From contig WHVA01000552.1 in assembly GCA_015179125.1 (NCBI GenBank), forward strand, positions 1 to 64,000: 64,000 nt of DNA, read 5' to 3'. Below the pieces are notes generated by a model. That model was not told where the DNA came from and searched no databases. It was given only the letters and a program-made list of their open reading frames with translations. The translations under genes and the position numbers were made by a program. Positions within the stretch are counted from its first letter, which is position 1, and each line of letters starts with the position of its first letter. The stretch comes from Gautieria morchelliformis. Lineage: Eukaryota > Basidiomycota > Agaricomycetes > Gomphales > Gomphaceae. Shown in pieces: positions 10,585 through 21,824 of the stretch.

Positions 10585-12050
10585 TAGCGTCTGAGTTCGA
10601 AGAGAGAACTATACAGTTCTTCCTCTTTGAACTCAGTTGAGACAATAGCATACTTACGAGTATTTGTACTGATATACAGTTCTTCCTCTTCGAACTCAGT
10701 CCTGCATGCAACAGTGCCTGGATTGGTTGAGTCATTGAGGCTGTATCTCCAGATAACCATGTATTTGGCACTCAGAAGCTGAGTAAGCAGTTCTGAGCCA
10801 ATTAGGGCTCTGTAGCCATAATTACTAAGAGCACTGCTTAGTGACAGAATGATAAGGTTTGAATAGGGTTGGGATGCGGCCTATAGCTTGAGGCCGAGTT
10901 CGATATAAAGCACAAGAGAGGAAGGTAACTCGAAGTTCGACTAACTACTCGAAGTCAAACAAGATATCAAAAAAGGTTAATGTTCGTCACTTCTGCAGTC
11001 ATACATTGCGTACTACTTATAGCTACTCGGATAGGGGTCTCGGTACGTAGGGATGAACGACGGGGATAGTGGAATTGTGCATATGGTAGGTGCGTACATA
11101 CTGCTACTACCGTACATCCGTGCTGCGGATCGCTTGCTCAGTCTGGCCTGGACATGAGGTGGAAGGGAATATCCTTATGTGGTGGCTCAAAGGCTAAGGC
11201 GGGATGGTAGGAGGGACTGGATAGGAATAATGTGTGCGGCTCGAAGGGAATGGAGAATATATGTCGCGTGCCCTGATCGCGATGTGGGATCAACTTGTTC
11301 CATCCTGGTACTCGGCTCATCAACTATACTCGTGCCTCGACTCGACTCGTGATACGGATCTAGGTGCTTGGGAGTAATGTGTTGGTCTCTACTTGACTCG
11401 GTGAGTATCGGTGTGTGTCTGTGGTGTCGCCTCGTGTCTCGATGGCTTGGGTGTGTGCGTATGTACATCACGGTGCTCGGGGTGAGATTAGATAGTGAGA
11501 GAAGGATCATTAGGACAATCATGAATATAAGTCGTTGTAATGGACATTACGGGTCGTTATTTGTGTGCGTGAAGTCATGAAATAAACCGAGTGGCATGAG
11601 AGTCCGTAGCTGTTAAGTCTTTCCTCACAACACTTAGCACAGCTGAGCATAGCCTGGTACAGCCTAGTTGTCATGACTGACCATGATCCCCATTGTTTGG
11701 TGGAGCCAAACAGGCTGCACAGTTGCTATGGCTGCATATAGCAACTGTTTGGGACTCAGCTGGAGAGAGCCATCCTGCCAGACTTGTGGGTGCTTGGGTG
11801 ACCATAAGTCTGAAAATGCGGCCACCGCCGAGGTGCCCAGCGGAGTTTAAATAGAGCGCCCGGAACAGAGTTGTGGGTGCTAGAGGATCCACAACTCTGT
11901 AATGACAGAAAAATGGTAGTTTGAGCCATGGAGACTTTGGAAAAATAAGGAAAAATATAAGATAACTAGAGGAATGTTTGAAAAGCCCCCAGTTATATTA
12001 CCAGCATACAGATACTGTTAATTCTTCAAATGTGTTTTTACATGTTGTCA
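10585..12050. other. Non-coding stretch with several hairpins, no recognised gene
   Basis: 10588-10700 repeats the ctgagttcgaag hairpin motif also found in the adjacent Copia LTRs, so it may be remains of a related LTR. 11138-11580 has only short frames without motifs. 11710-11900 holds three consecutive hairpins with stems ACAGTTGCTAT, CAGACTT and AGAGTTGTGG. No coding signal was found. Confidence 0.45.
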
Positions 12051-12059
12051 AGACAAAAA

Positions 12060-12763
12060 GAAAAGACTAGGGTTGGCTGAGCAGCCTTCCTTGGCTGGTT
12101 GAACAGCCGTTCCCCTACACAGATACAGCGGCGTGACCCAGGACAGAGCGCCCCGGATTGAACTATTCATCCAGCGCGACCTATCCGGGACAACTTTCAG
12201 TGCACCTGCCCAAATAGGGCAGGAGAATCTGCGATGGGCAGCCCGGCAGGACTGCCACCGGACGGCGATCATGGCTGCGGTGGCGTCAACAGCCACCCGG
12301 GCACAGCTAGACCATGAGCTAGCTGTTACTCATGGCCCCTCGCCAGCCCATGACCCGGTCGCCGAAGCGACCTTTCGGCAGGACATGGGTATCAACTCCC
12401 TGCCCCATGTCCCCGCCAACAGCCCGGATCTCCTGACAGACCTGCGCCCACCGCCAGCTCCATACACCGACATTCCCATGTCAGATGTGGACTCCGAGGA
12501 CCTCACCAGGTCCATCTATGAGGAGGTCTGGGTTGTCTATAGAGGGGGAGGGTGTAAGTATCATATTTACCTGCATTACCCTTTAGGCAATGCGTGCTAC
12601 TGGACTAGCTTAGATAATCACTGTATAGTTCTTGCATGGGAACCGCGCAGCGGGTCCCCAGATCTTACCTTACACTGCCACTACGTAGCACACGGAATAA
12701 CCACATCTTGGTCAAGTTCCATTTGCCCTTGTGACTCAAGGCTATAAGATATACACTCTTACA
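12060..12763 (+). mobile_element. Truncated 3' tail of a Ty3/Gypsy element (fossil)
   Basis: Carries the end of the extra 3' ORF known from the element at 24405-34088. Shared features are RIELFIQRDL, FSAPAQIGQ, LDHEL and DPVAEATF, compared with RIEHYVQRSI, FSATAREGQ, LDREL and DPAVEAML. The conserved polypurine tract agagggggaggg and one LTR follow. The 5' part of the element is missing. Confidence 0.82.
12553..12763 (+). repeat. LTR of the truncated Gypsy element, 211 bp
   Basis: Begins TGTAAGTATC and ends ACTCTTACA. It is clearly similar along its length to the LTR pair of the Gypsy element at 24405-34088 (for example CACTGTATAGTT, CACTACGTAGCA and TTGGTCAAGTT), but diverged, so it is an older copy of that family. 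Confidence 0.85.
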
Positions 12764-13080
12764 AAGATCTAGTAATAGGCATATCAAACAACTCTGTGTG
12801 GAGAGTTCTGATATACTGTTAAGAACGTAAGTTGTACTTAAGACTCAGCCGAGGTTTGGGAACAGAGGGCTTGGCTTCAACTTTGTAGGTTGCACCCACT
12901 ACATTGTTCCACCCTAATTTCAGGAAACAGATATGGGAATGGATTTGGCTGCAAGCCAAAGTTCGTAAATGAGATCAGACAGAGAAGAGGAAGATATGAG
13001 GATCTAAGTCAATATCAGAACTGAGGATTTGGTGTACATGGCGGAGGGTTTATATACTAATTGACGATCTTCTTCGCTAC
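12764..13080. other. Nothing recognised
   Basis: Short AT-balanced stretch between the Gypsy LTR and the repeat unit at 13081. No frame or motif stands out. Confidence 0.4.
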
Positions 13081-13880
13081 TATATTTAGACCCCTGTGGC
13101 TGTGTCAGCACGACAGCTTCTGCCCGAGTGTGATCGATCATGTCAATCATGTCGATCGTGGAAGACGAAAATGCCATTTATAGGATGATGTACAATTAGA
13201 TGACTAAGAATACGGGTTCTGACGCCAAATGGCAACTTGGAATCTTCGGCTCACTGGCAGGGTATGCACTCACAAATGGGACCAGGCTCTGTATCCCATA
13301 ATCAACGTCCGTGTCGTTTCCTTATACTCAAAAGGGACTGAATTGCACGCTCGTTTGCTAAAGGAACTCGTGATCACAACCTGACAAGAGCATGAAGTCT
13401 ATTCACTGAAACACTACTTGTCACCAGGCCTCATCGCTGCTGACGACGGTGAGAATAGCGATGATAATCGTGAACAAGGCTGCGCGTTGACGTCCTAGTG
13501 CGTGGGAGACATTTGGATGTCGACGACAAAGTGATGGTGGGGAGTCGAGGAATCAATGAAACTTGAGAGCGAGCGAAAGCAGACTATACGGGGAACGATT
13601 CCGTTGGAAGGGCAACTGAATGGCGGGTGCACGTGGCGATGGTGCCTTCGTGACTATATTTAGACACACGCCATCGCGACTGCTTCTGACCCGGAAGCAC
13701 AAGCGCTTATCAGGAATGCTCCTGACAGCGTCTGCGATCGGAGTGATGCGATGATAAATCATGCCGATCATGTCAATCGCCTCAGTTCGCCATTTATAGA
13801 ATCGAGTGATGTCACGTCCATTACTAAGAATGCACGTGATATGATTGATCGGGTATGTCCTCACTAATGGTATGTATAAC
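13081..13880 (-). repeat. TATA-bearing repeat unit, copy 1
   Basis: Homologous to 39380-40090 (same orientation) and 43655-44285 (inverted). The unit is organised in tandem: a motif ctataaatggcga (minus strand) occurs at both ends of about 620 bp. On the minus strand a second TATA-like TCTAAATATAGTC (13652-13665) lies about 140 bp before an ATG at 13512 and is followed by a CT-rich tract. A CACGTG box lies between the two TATA-like motifs in all copies. The ORF at the ATG reads only MSPTH here; further on, the frame AALFTIIIAILTVVSS looks like a short membrane segment. It resembles a duplicated promoter plus a tiny decayed gene. Confidence 0.7.
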
Positions 13881-14263
13881 GTGGCAGATATAGGTCGAAG
13901 GTGCTCACAAAATATAGTAGTAATAGTTGGTGGTAGATTCGATGCTCTATCACATTTCAGATCGCTGACTTAAATACATAAACACTATTCTAATTATAGT
14001 TGAATCCTTTTGTCTTTGCAAAGTACAAAGCTCGCTTTGTACTTTGCTGCGCTCCTTGTTCTTCTATATCCTTTGTTCTTGCACGCATCATCGGGTTGCG
14101 TAAGTGTGCCGAAGTGCCACTATCCAACAGCAGATGGTCTCTTCGTCTTGCTGGATATATCAATGCCATATCCCACGCGACGGAGTTGTTCACTATCCAA
14201 TCCTTTCTTGTCCATCTCCTCATACTCGAACGTACACTAGCTCTCAGACCGTACTTTCTGTTG
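13881..14263. other. Nothing firm recognised
   Basis: Short overlapping frames on both strands without family motifs. It ends at the cgtca target site of the Copia nest. Confidence 0.4.
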
Positions 14264-14268
14264 CGTCA

Positions 14269-14492
14269 TGTTAGTAATCGGGACGATGACACCGCCAAGG
14301 CAGAGCCGGCACGCACTTAGCCGGAAGTTCGAGATCGCTCTCGACCCCGGGTTGCTGGTGCGCTGGCATCGCATCGGCACAGCAGCTCGAAGAGATTGGT
14401 AATACATTGGACATCATATTTTGTATATAAAGGCAGAACGATCTACTTGAGATCGTAGTATAATCAGTTTATTATATCTCTTTCGTTCCACA
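14269..14492 (+). repeat. 5' LTR of the outer Copia element
   Basis: 224 bp, starting TGTTAGTAATCGGG and ending CGTTCCACA. It contains a TATA-like tatataaaggcag upstream of the element's leader. Confidence 0.92.
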
Positions 14493-14650
14493 GGTTATGG
14501 GCCCCGGCCATAACTAAACTACTACAGACCTAGCTTACTCCAACTACGCTCTATACTCCAACGACTCAATACCGATCGGCGATGTCGAGTAGCAACAACA
14601 CGTACAAGATCGACCCCTTGAACGGGGATAATTACGCGGCGTGGCGCCGG

Positions 14651-14994
14651 TGTCAGGGTTCACGCATTTCCTTCCACAAGTTTCTATTTCCTTCCATGAG
14701 TTTCCGTTACCTTCCGTCAGTTTCCATAACCTTCCGTCACCTTCCATCACATTCCGTCACCTTCCGTAACCTTCTACAAGTTTCCGTCTCCCCTATTATG
14801 TAAGCCTTGCCAGCGCTATAAGACTGTAGCCCATGTGGTGGCGTTTCCTCAGCTTGATCTCTGAGCCATGTATCTATCGTTGGTAGAGTTATAATCTGAG
14901 GATACCCACTACACAGTTGGGCATTGTCCTAGTATCGGCTCTTATCTCCTTGAGTATCTTTGGTTGTGGCTTCGTCATTAGTGTTGCCCTCACA
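14651..14994 (+). repeat. 5' LTR of the first Gypsy element
   Basis: 344 bp, TGTCAGGGTT to CCCTCACA. The 5' third is a degenerate tandem of a ccttccrt-type motif. Confidence 0.9.
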
Positions 14995-15054
14995 GAAGAT
15001 CAAGCTCATAGGACGACCCCACACACTTTTCTTAACCAGCCTTCATCTCAGCCT

Positions 15055-16160
15055 ATGGCAGACCAACTCCCAGACACATACTGGGACTCCCTGGGTGACC
15101 ATGGGCCATTTCTTCGAGGCCTCCTTTCCAGCCAAGCACAGCAGCTGCCGCAACTTCAACTGCAGAATCAGGAACTGCACAGTCAGATTGTTAACGTTCA
15201 CGACCACTTAGCCAATGCTGCCGCCAATGCTGCTGTTGCTGCTGCTCAAGCCCTTGCGCCCTCAGTACCTCACAGTGTCCCTCCATCTACTCGCTCTATC
15301 AAAGCAGCGGAACCGGAGAAGTTCAATGGAGACCGTGCAGAGACTGAAGGGTTTATCAGGTCTATCAGATTGTCCATCGCTGTCCAGCCGGCATCCTTCC
15401 CAGATGAGGCACAAAGATCCTATATGCTCTTTCCTTCATGACAGGAGGCTCTGCGGAGATATGGGCACACAACGAGACACAGGCTGTCATTGACGGCACC
15501 TCCTCTATATCCACTCTGGAGGGGTTCATTAAACGTGTGGAGGAGGCCTTTGGTGACCCAGATCGTGCCAGAACGGCTCGCACTAAACTGCATGACCTTA
15601 GGATGGCGTCAGGAATGTCGGCAGATGAATACACGGCTCAATTTGAGATCCTGGCAGGCAGGACAGGCTTTAATGATGAGGCACTCGAGGATGCCTATGC
15701 TCGTGGCCTTCCAGCAGGTATCCTTGATAAGATCCACGCCCAGCCCTTTCTTCCATCCAACCTCAAAGCCTGGAAGGAAGCAGCCTGTCAGATTGACTGC
15801 AATCATCGCCGTCTGTTAGAGGTCAGGAAGGCACAGACACCTCATGTCCCTAATCGCCCTCCTCCTGCCCGTCCACTCCACACTCCTGCTACGGCTCCTG
15901 TTGTCACAGCACCACCCAGTAATGCGACGCCTATGGACATTGACTCATCCCGCCGCCGCACCGAAACACGGACCTGCTACAACTGTAAGAGACCTGGTCA
16001 CATTTCACCAGACTGTCCTGAACCTCGCAAGCCACGAATCCGCGCAAACCTCACGGAGGCGGACATTGCAGCAATTGTCTCTAAATCTGTGGCAGCGGCG
16101 ATGGAGGAACGCAAACAGAAGGTGGAAGCCCCTGTCCAAGATGAAGGAAAGGGTTTTTAG
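15055..16160 (+). pseudogene. Gypsy Gag region (fossil)
   Basis: Begins MADQLPDTYW, has an Ala-rich coiled segment, RSIKAAEPEKFNGDRAE, the Gag core (GGSAEIWAHNETQ, TARTKLHDLRM, YARGLPAGILDKI), and a CCHC knuckle CYNCKRPGHISPDC. Confidence 0.88.
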
Positions 16161-16169
16161 GCCAGTCAG

Positions 16170-16915
16170 CGGTGAAAGACATGCCCCGCTCGACGAATCG
16201 GTTTTCAGTTCTCGAAACATGTACAATAGGGATCACAGGCGATATGATGCATCCTTCTCCTATCCCTGATAGAACTGAAACCAAACCTGCCATGCCAAAA
16301 ACCCAACCCATCGCTCCAGTTGCTAATGCAAACCTTCCAGTCCCTCTATATGTCCGTACTGCTGACCTCCGCCGATGCACCAAAGTACCTCTCAAGGTCC
16401 ACTCCGTTGACACAGGGCATCCACTTGCAATTGACTCTCTCCTTGACAGTGGTGCTACAGGGATGTTCATTGATGTGGAGTTTGTAAGGGAACACAGACT
16501 TCGGACCCGTCCCCTACCCTGTGCCATCCCCGTCTACAATATTGATGGTACCCCAAATGAGGCTGGCTCAATCAAGGAAGAAGTTGACCTCATTTGCACC
16601 TTTGGGGATCATACGGAACGTGCCACATTCTCCGTCACGAGCCTTGGACGACTTGCCATCATTCTTGGTCACACATGGCTTGTTGAACACAACCCAGAAG
16701 TTGACTGGCGTACAGGAGATGTGAAGATGACACGCTGTCCCAAGTCATGTGGGGGCAGACCTGTTGTCAGAGGGCCCACAGTCGAAACTGTTCCAGAAGA
16801 GAGTGTAGATCAAGAGGAGGTTCCCATACAGCACACCCGCTCCCAACTTGAGGAAGGAGACAGGACCTTTGTCATCTTTGTGAATGAGAGTCCTGAAATG
16901 ATTGGCGCAGGCTGG
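16170..16915 (+). pseudogene. Gypsy aspartic protease region (fossil)
   Basis: Contains AIDSLLDSGATGMFID, the active-site DSGA, and ILGHTWLVEHNPEVDWRTG, the usual hydrophobic wing of Gypsy proteases. It is followed by the flank of the 1047-bp insertion. Confidence 0.85.
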
Positions 16916-16918
16916 ACT

Positions 16919-17965
16919 TGTTGTGATAAACGCAATTATCTTACTCAAATCATTTATATATAAAAAGAAACTAATAGAAAAAGAAAAGAAACACAAACTA
17001 CATTCACGATAGACGTCGGCGCAGACGACGATCACACGAATTTTACGACACGCTATATTACCCATAGATCGGGTAATATACAGGAGTTCGAGCGTCGGCC
17101 ACGTGCGGTCGATCAGGGACGGCGCGCCTATCGGGTGATGGTATCAGCCATGACGTCGACAGGCGCCAGGCCATAGGTACCGAGGGGTACGGGCACCAAA
17201 CGCCGCAGAGAATAGTAGACTGCGCAGGGGTACAGGGTGTTGTGGAGTGACCTGAGAAAGTCATCTGCTACACATATACTCAATCAGCTGCCACACAAGA
17301 GAGGCACAGAGACAGCAGCCCCATCTCCAAGCCCAGCATATATGCTGGGCAGAGTAAAATCAAATCCATTTTCTATTTGAATCCCATGACACGTCTGACT
17401 GATTACTATCCTAACAACATGTGGACAGGGGCTTTGTATACTAGGTACAGATCTCTATTTCAAAGCCCAGACAATCCTGACACTATCCCCATCACCCCAT
17501 GACTTTATGACTATAAATTAGTCACCCCTTAGCTACAAAGTAGTTTTTCGACCCATCCATCCAATATCTTGAACACTAGTAGTTACTATCAACGTAGTAT
17601 AAATAGCTAGTACAAATGTATGAACAAAATTATCCAGAATCGATTTTTCTGCCTCCTGAAATTGCTGTAATCTTGTTTGATAGTTACAGAGCTCAGTTCT
17701 TAACAGTTTATTCCAAATCTTCGTTGAGAGTCTACTATCACTGTTTACTCTATACTACCTTAAAAGCGAACGCTTTTGATTTGACTATCCCTTGGATCGA
17801 CACTGTTCTTCTGTCGACACGGTCACGTGACCCTCATTCATCAGTGTTGCACGCGCCCCGAAGGGCTTAGTCAGCACACAGAGGGGAGGCGAACATAGTG
17901 GTTTCAACCACTAAGCAACAGATTTCATTTGATAAAAAGGCACTAATTAACATTTTAATCTAAAA
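16919..17965. mobile_element. 1047-bp insertion of unknown type inside the first Gypsy element
   Basis: Flanked on both sides by ggact (16914-16918 and 17966-17970), consistent with a 5-bp target duplication. Gypsy protease and reverse transcriptase motifs resume directly outside. The insert starts TGTTGTGATA and ends TAATCTAAAA, so it lacks the TG..CA ends of an LTR, and I see no clear terminal inverted repeats. It is AT-rich, has no recognisable protein, and contains a perfect 20-bp palindrome centred near 17341 plus other hairpins (17051-17078, 17763-17778). Confidence 0.6.
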
Positions 17966-17999
17966 GGACTGTCTCCCAACAGCTTGCTGAACGGGCCAG

Positions 18000-19566
18000 C
18001 AAGTCTGCACCAGTCAGATCCTTCGAGGACCTTGTCCCCAAACCATACCAGGAGTTCAAGGATGTGTTTTCTAAGGAGTCATTTGACCAACTGCCTCCTC
18101 GAAAGCCCTGGGACCATGCAATTGAGCTCACTCCAGGTGCACAACCCTTCAGCACAAAGGTTTACCCAATGTCACCAGTTGAGCAAAGGGAACTGGATAA
18201 CTTCCTTGAGGAGAACCTGAAGAGCCATCGTATCCGTCCTTCCAAGTCACCTATGGCATCTCCAGTCTTCTTTGTGAAGAAAAAGGACGGCAGTCTTAGA
18301 TTTGTGCAAGACTACCGGAAGCTCAATGATATAACAATCAAGAATGCCTATCCTTTGCCCCTTGTTCCAGACCTCATGAATAAGATTGCTGCTGGAAGGG
18401 CTAAATACTTCACAAAGCTTGACATTCGCTGGGGATATAATAATGTACGCATAAAAGAGGGAGATGAGTGGAAGGCAGCCTTTCGGACAAATAGGGGCCT
18501 GTATGAACCTCTAGTCATGTTCTTTGGACTCACGAACAGCCCAGCAACCTTCCAGACAATGATGAATGACATCTTCAAGAGTCTCATCGATGAAGGGGTT
18601 GTGGTGGTGTTCATGGACGACATTCTCATCTTCACAGAGTCGCTTGAAGAACATCGTAGGATTGTACGACGTGTCCTTTAAATCCTCTGGGCCAACAACC
18701 TGTACCTCAAACCTGAAAAATGCCTATTTGAGCAACTAGAGGTGGTGTATCTCGGCCTCATCCTCTCTCAAGGACAGGTTGCCATGGACCCAGTCAAGGT
18801 TGCAGGGGTGCGGGACTGGCCAATACCACGTAACGTCACTGAAGTCAAATCATTCCTTGGTTTCATCAACTTCTACCATAGATTTGTGGAAGACTTCTCA
18901 CACATTGCAAAACCCCTCAACCAGTTGACAAAACAGGATGCCCAATGGTCTTGGGATCCAAATGGCCCAGAGCAAATGTCCTTCGACAAGCTCAAACTCC
19001 TCATCACCTCAACACCGATCCTTGTCCTCCCTGATCAAGACAAACATTTCCGTCTTGAAACAGATGCCTCAGCTTATGCCACAGGAGCAGTACTGTCCCA
19101 GATATGTGATGATGGCAAATGGCAGCCTGTGGGGTTTGTCTCCAAAAGCCTCAATGATGCTGAACGCAACTATGCCATCCATGACAAGGAGCTTCTTTCT
19201 GTGATTCGGGGATTAGAGGAATGGCGCCACATCTTAGAGGGAACGAAGCACAAGATTGAGATTCTCAATGACCATCAGAATCTCACCTACTTCCGCACTG
19301 CACAAAACCTGAACCGTCGTCAAGCACGCTGGTCACTCTACCTCTCTCGCTTTGATTTTGAGCTGATCCATCGTCCTGGTCGTCATTCAGCCAAGCCTGA
19401 TGCACTCTCACGACGCGTGGATCATAATCGGGGGGAGGAAGACAACCAAAATCAAGTCTTACTTACCCCTGACTTGTTCCACATCAAGGCGAATCCTCCA
19501 GAGGCTGGTGCACAGTTAGTCCCAGGTGAAGGTGATGCTTTCCTCAATCGAGAAGGAACTGTGTAG
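18000..19566 (+). pseudogene. Gypsy reverse transcriptase and RNase H (fossil)
   Basis: Contains VFFVKKKDGSLRFVQDYRKL, LDIRWGYNNVRI, FGLTNSPATFQTMMNDIF and the catalytic VVVFMDDILIF. RNase H follows with FRLETDASAYATGAVLSQ and YAIHDKELLSVIRGLEEWRH. About one break. Confidence 0.9.
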
Positions 19567-19581
19567 ACCAGGATAAAAAGG

Positions 19582-20600
19582 TTGTCAAGGCTCTCAAAGA
19601 ACTGGGCTCCTCTGGAAATTTACGAGGAGAAGAGTGGTCTGAACAGGATGGGCTTGTCCTCTCACAACAAAGTGTACGTGCCGCTTGATGCAAAACTACG
19701 ACATGACATAGTGAAAGCGCACCATGACATGCCTCTCACCGGTCACCCTGGTCGTTGGAGAACCACTGAACTAGTTGCTCGGAGTTACTGGTGGCCTGGG
19801 ATGGGACGTTACATTGAAAAATACGTGAAGGCCTGTGACCTGTGCAACCGGACAAAAACCTTCCCTGCTTCTCCCATTGGCAAGCTTCTACCAAACCGTA
19901 TCCCAGACCGTAGATGGCAGGTTATGTCTGTTGACTTGATCGTAGAACTGCCTACCAGTCATGGCTATAATGCTCTCCTTGTTGTCGTCGATCGCCTCTC
20001 AAAGCGTGCACATGTCATTCCCACCACTTCAGATGTAACTTCGGTGGGAGTTGCCCGACTCTTCCATGATCATGTTTGGAAACTTCATGGGCTCCCTGAA
20101 GAAATCATCAGTGATCGAGGCACACAGTTCATCTCCCAGTTCATGCGTGAACTGAACAAACTTCTTGGTGTCAAAGTCGCTGCCTCTACTGCTTATCACC
20201 CCCAAACTGATGGACAGACTGAAAGGGTTAATCAGGAGATTGAGCAATACCTTCGACTATTCGTCAACCAGCGTCAGGATGATTGGTTTGAATGGATATC
20301 CTTGGCCGAGTTTGCCTATAACAACCGAATCCATGCCTCAACCCAGACTACACCCTTCATGTTGGACAGTGGCCAACATCCAAGGCTGGGACTGGAACCA
20401 GTCCAGGAAACTCGACTCGAGGCCCTGGATGAGTTCACAACACGGATGGAAGGGCCACAAGAGAAGCTCGTTCGGCCCTGTCCAAGACAGCAGAGGACAT
20501 GGCACGCTTCTATGACGTGCACCATAAAGCAGCCCCAGTTTATAAGCTTGGTGACAAGGTCTGGCTCAATGCACAAAACATCACAACCACTCGCCCAATG
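19582..20600 (+). pseudogene. Gypsy integrase (fossil)
   Basis: H2C2 zinc finger (HDMPLTGHPGRWRT and CDLCNRTK), core with SVDLIVELPTSHGYNALLVV, ISDRGTQFISQFMREL and TAYHPQTDGQTERVNQEIEQ, a complete D,D,E arrangement. The C-terminal GPY-like part continues in another frame to about 20828. Confidence 0.9.
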
Positions 20601-20836
20601 AAGAAGCTAGACCACAAGTGGCTAGGCCCCTACACTGTTAATAAGGTGGTCTCACGAAATGCCTATGGTCTAAATCTTCCTACATCCTTTGGTCGCACAC
20701 ATCCAGTGTTCTCTGTCGTCCTGCTTCGGCCATATGAAGATGACCCAATCCTTGAACGTCATGCCCCTCCACCCCCCCCCCCTGTCATACGGATGGAGCC
20801 GAAGAATATGAAGTTGAAAGGATTCTAGACAGCAGG

Positions 20837-21118
20837 ATGTTCCGTGGAAGGTTGGAGTATCTCGTGCGCTGGAAGGGCTATGGAGCTGCCGACGATCTCT
20901 GGCTACCAGCGAAAGATGTCTCTGGGGCAAAGCGACTCGTTAAAGAATTTCACCGGCAGAACCCAGAGGCACCTCAGCGTATCTCAGCAGCCACATATAT
21001 GTCCCTCCCCTTCCAGAGATTTCAGAACTTCACAGAACCTTCCAGGCAAACTCTCTTCGACTGGACAGCAGGCAGGGCTTCTACTTATGATGTCAAGGGT
21101 CCAGAACCCCAAAGATAA
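20837..21118 (+). pseudogene. Chromodomain of the first Gypsy element (fossil)
   Basis: EYLVRWKGYGAADDLWLPAKD is the chromodomain signature that identifies a chromovirus. In this class it is thought to guide insertion toward marked chromatin. Confidence 0.88.
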
Positions 21119-21224
21119 GCGATATCGGCCTCCGCCTAACCAATTCATTCCGATAAGCTATATATCACCTCTCCACCTGTGACCGCTCACTTCCACTGCA
21201 TCGACCCCACCACATCCATCAACC

Positions 21225-21815
21225 ATGTCCTCGCCCGCCATTGAGCTTGTTGCCCTCCCCAGCTTCACCCAAAACCTCTCTGACCTGCCAAACATGTCAC
21301 GTGTCGATCCCACTCTCCTGCACTTCTCCGGCTTCTCGTCATCCAGAGCAGCCAGTGAAGCCAAGCTACAGAGGATGCTTGACTGCCGTGATCTCGACGT
21401 CGCATGGTCTTCAAAGTGGTCCGTCAGCTCTGAGGACCTCACACCAGCGGAGAGTCAGGCGCCCACTCGCCCTGCACTCGCATTCCTCAGACCCCGACAC
21501 AGACGAGAGAACACATACTACGTCGGCGACCCTGTCTTCCTCAACGATGGAACCCCCCCTTGTGGAACCCCCTACACTTTCGAAGGCTGGGTGGGGCGGC
21601 GTTTCTGTAACATGGCAGGAGAGCGAATATGTTGAGCAAGGTTCCGAGGGCTGCACTTGCCCATGGACCCCAATCCCCCTGAGCTCATCATTGACCTGCG
21701 TTACCAGGAAGGGAAGGGCCAGGAGAGATGGTGGTCCCGCCTGTGGCATACTTGGAAACGATGTCTCGGTGGATGTTGGTGGCAGCTGTGCTTGTCGGGA
21801 CGACAAGCATTGAGA
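21225..21815 (+). pseudogene. Extra ORF between chromodomain and 3' LTR (fossil), unknown product
   Basis: Starts MSSPAIELVALPSFTQNLSD and contains MSRVDPTLLHFSGFSS; a continuation includes NPPELIIDLRYQEGKGQ and a Trp-rich tail. It is in the element's sense orientation and ends just before the polypurine tract. No family recognised. It is unrelated by eye to the extra ORF of the second Gypsy element. Confidence 0.55.
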
Positions 21816-21824
21816 GGGGGGTGA

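Noticed and set aside
13990-14223. Minus-strand frame with LLLDSGTSAHLRNP, resembling a retroviral-type protease site
   Set aside because: No other Gag or Pol motif lies nearby and the residues around it do not fit; probably chance.
17880-17935. tRNA-like A and B boxes on the minus strand (tgcttagtgg, tgttcgcctcc) suggesting a SINE
   Set aside because: The two boxes are too close together and no cloverleaf can be drawn; evidence is too weak to call a SINE.
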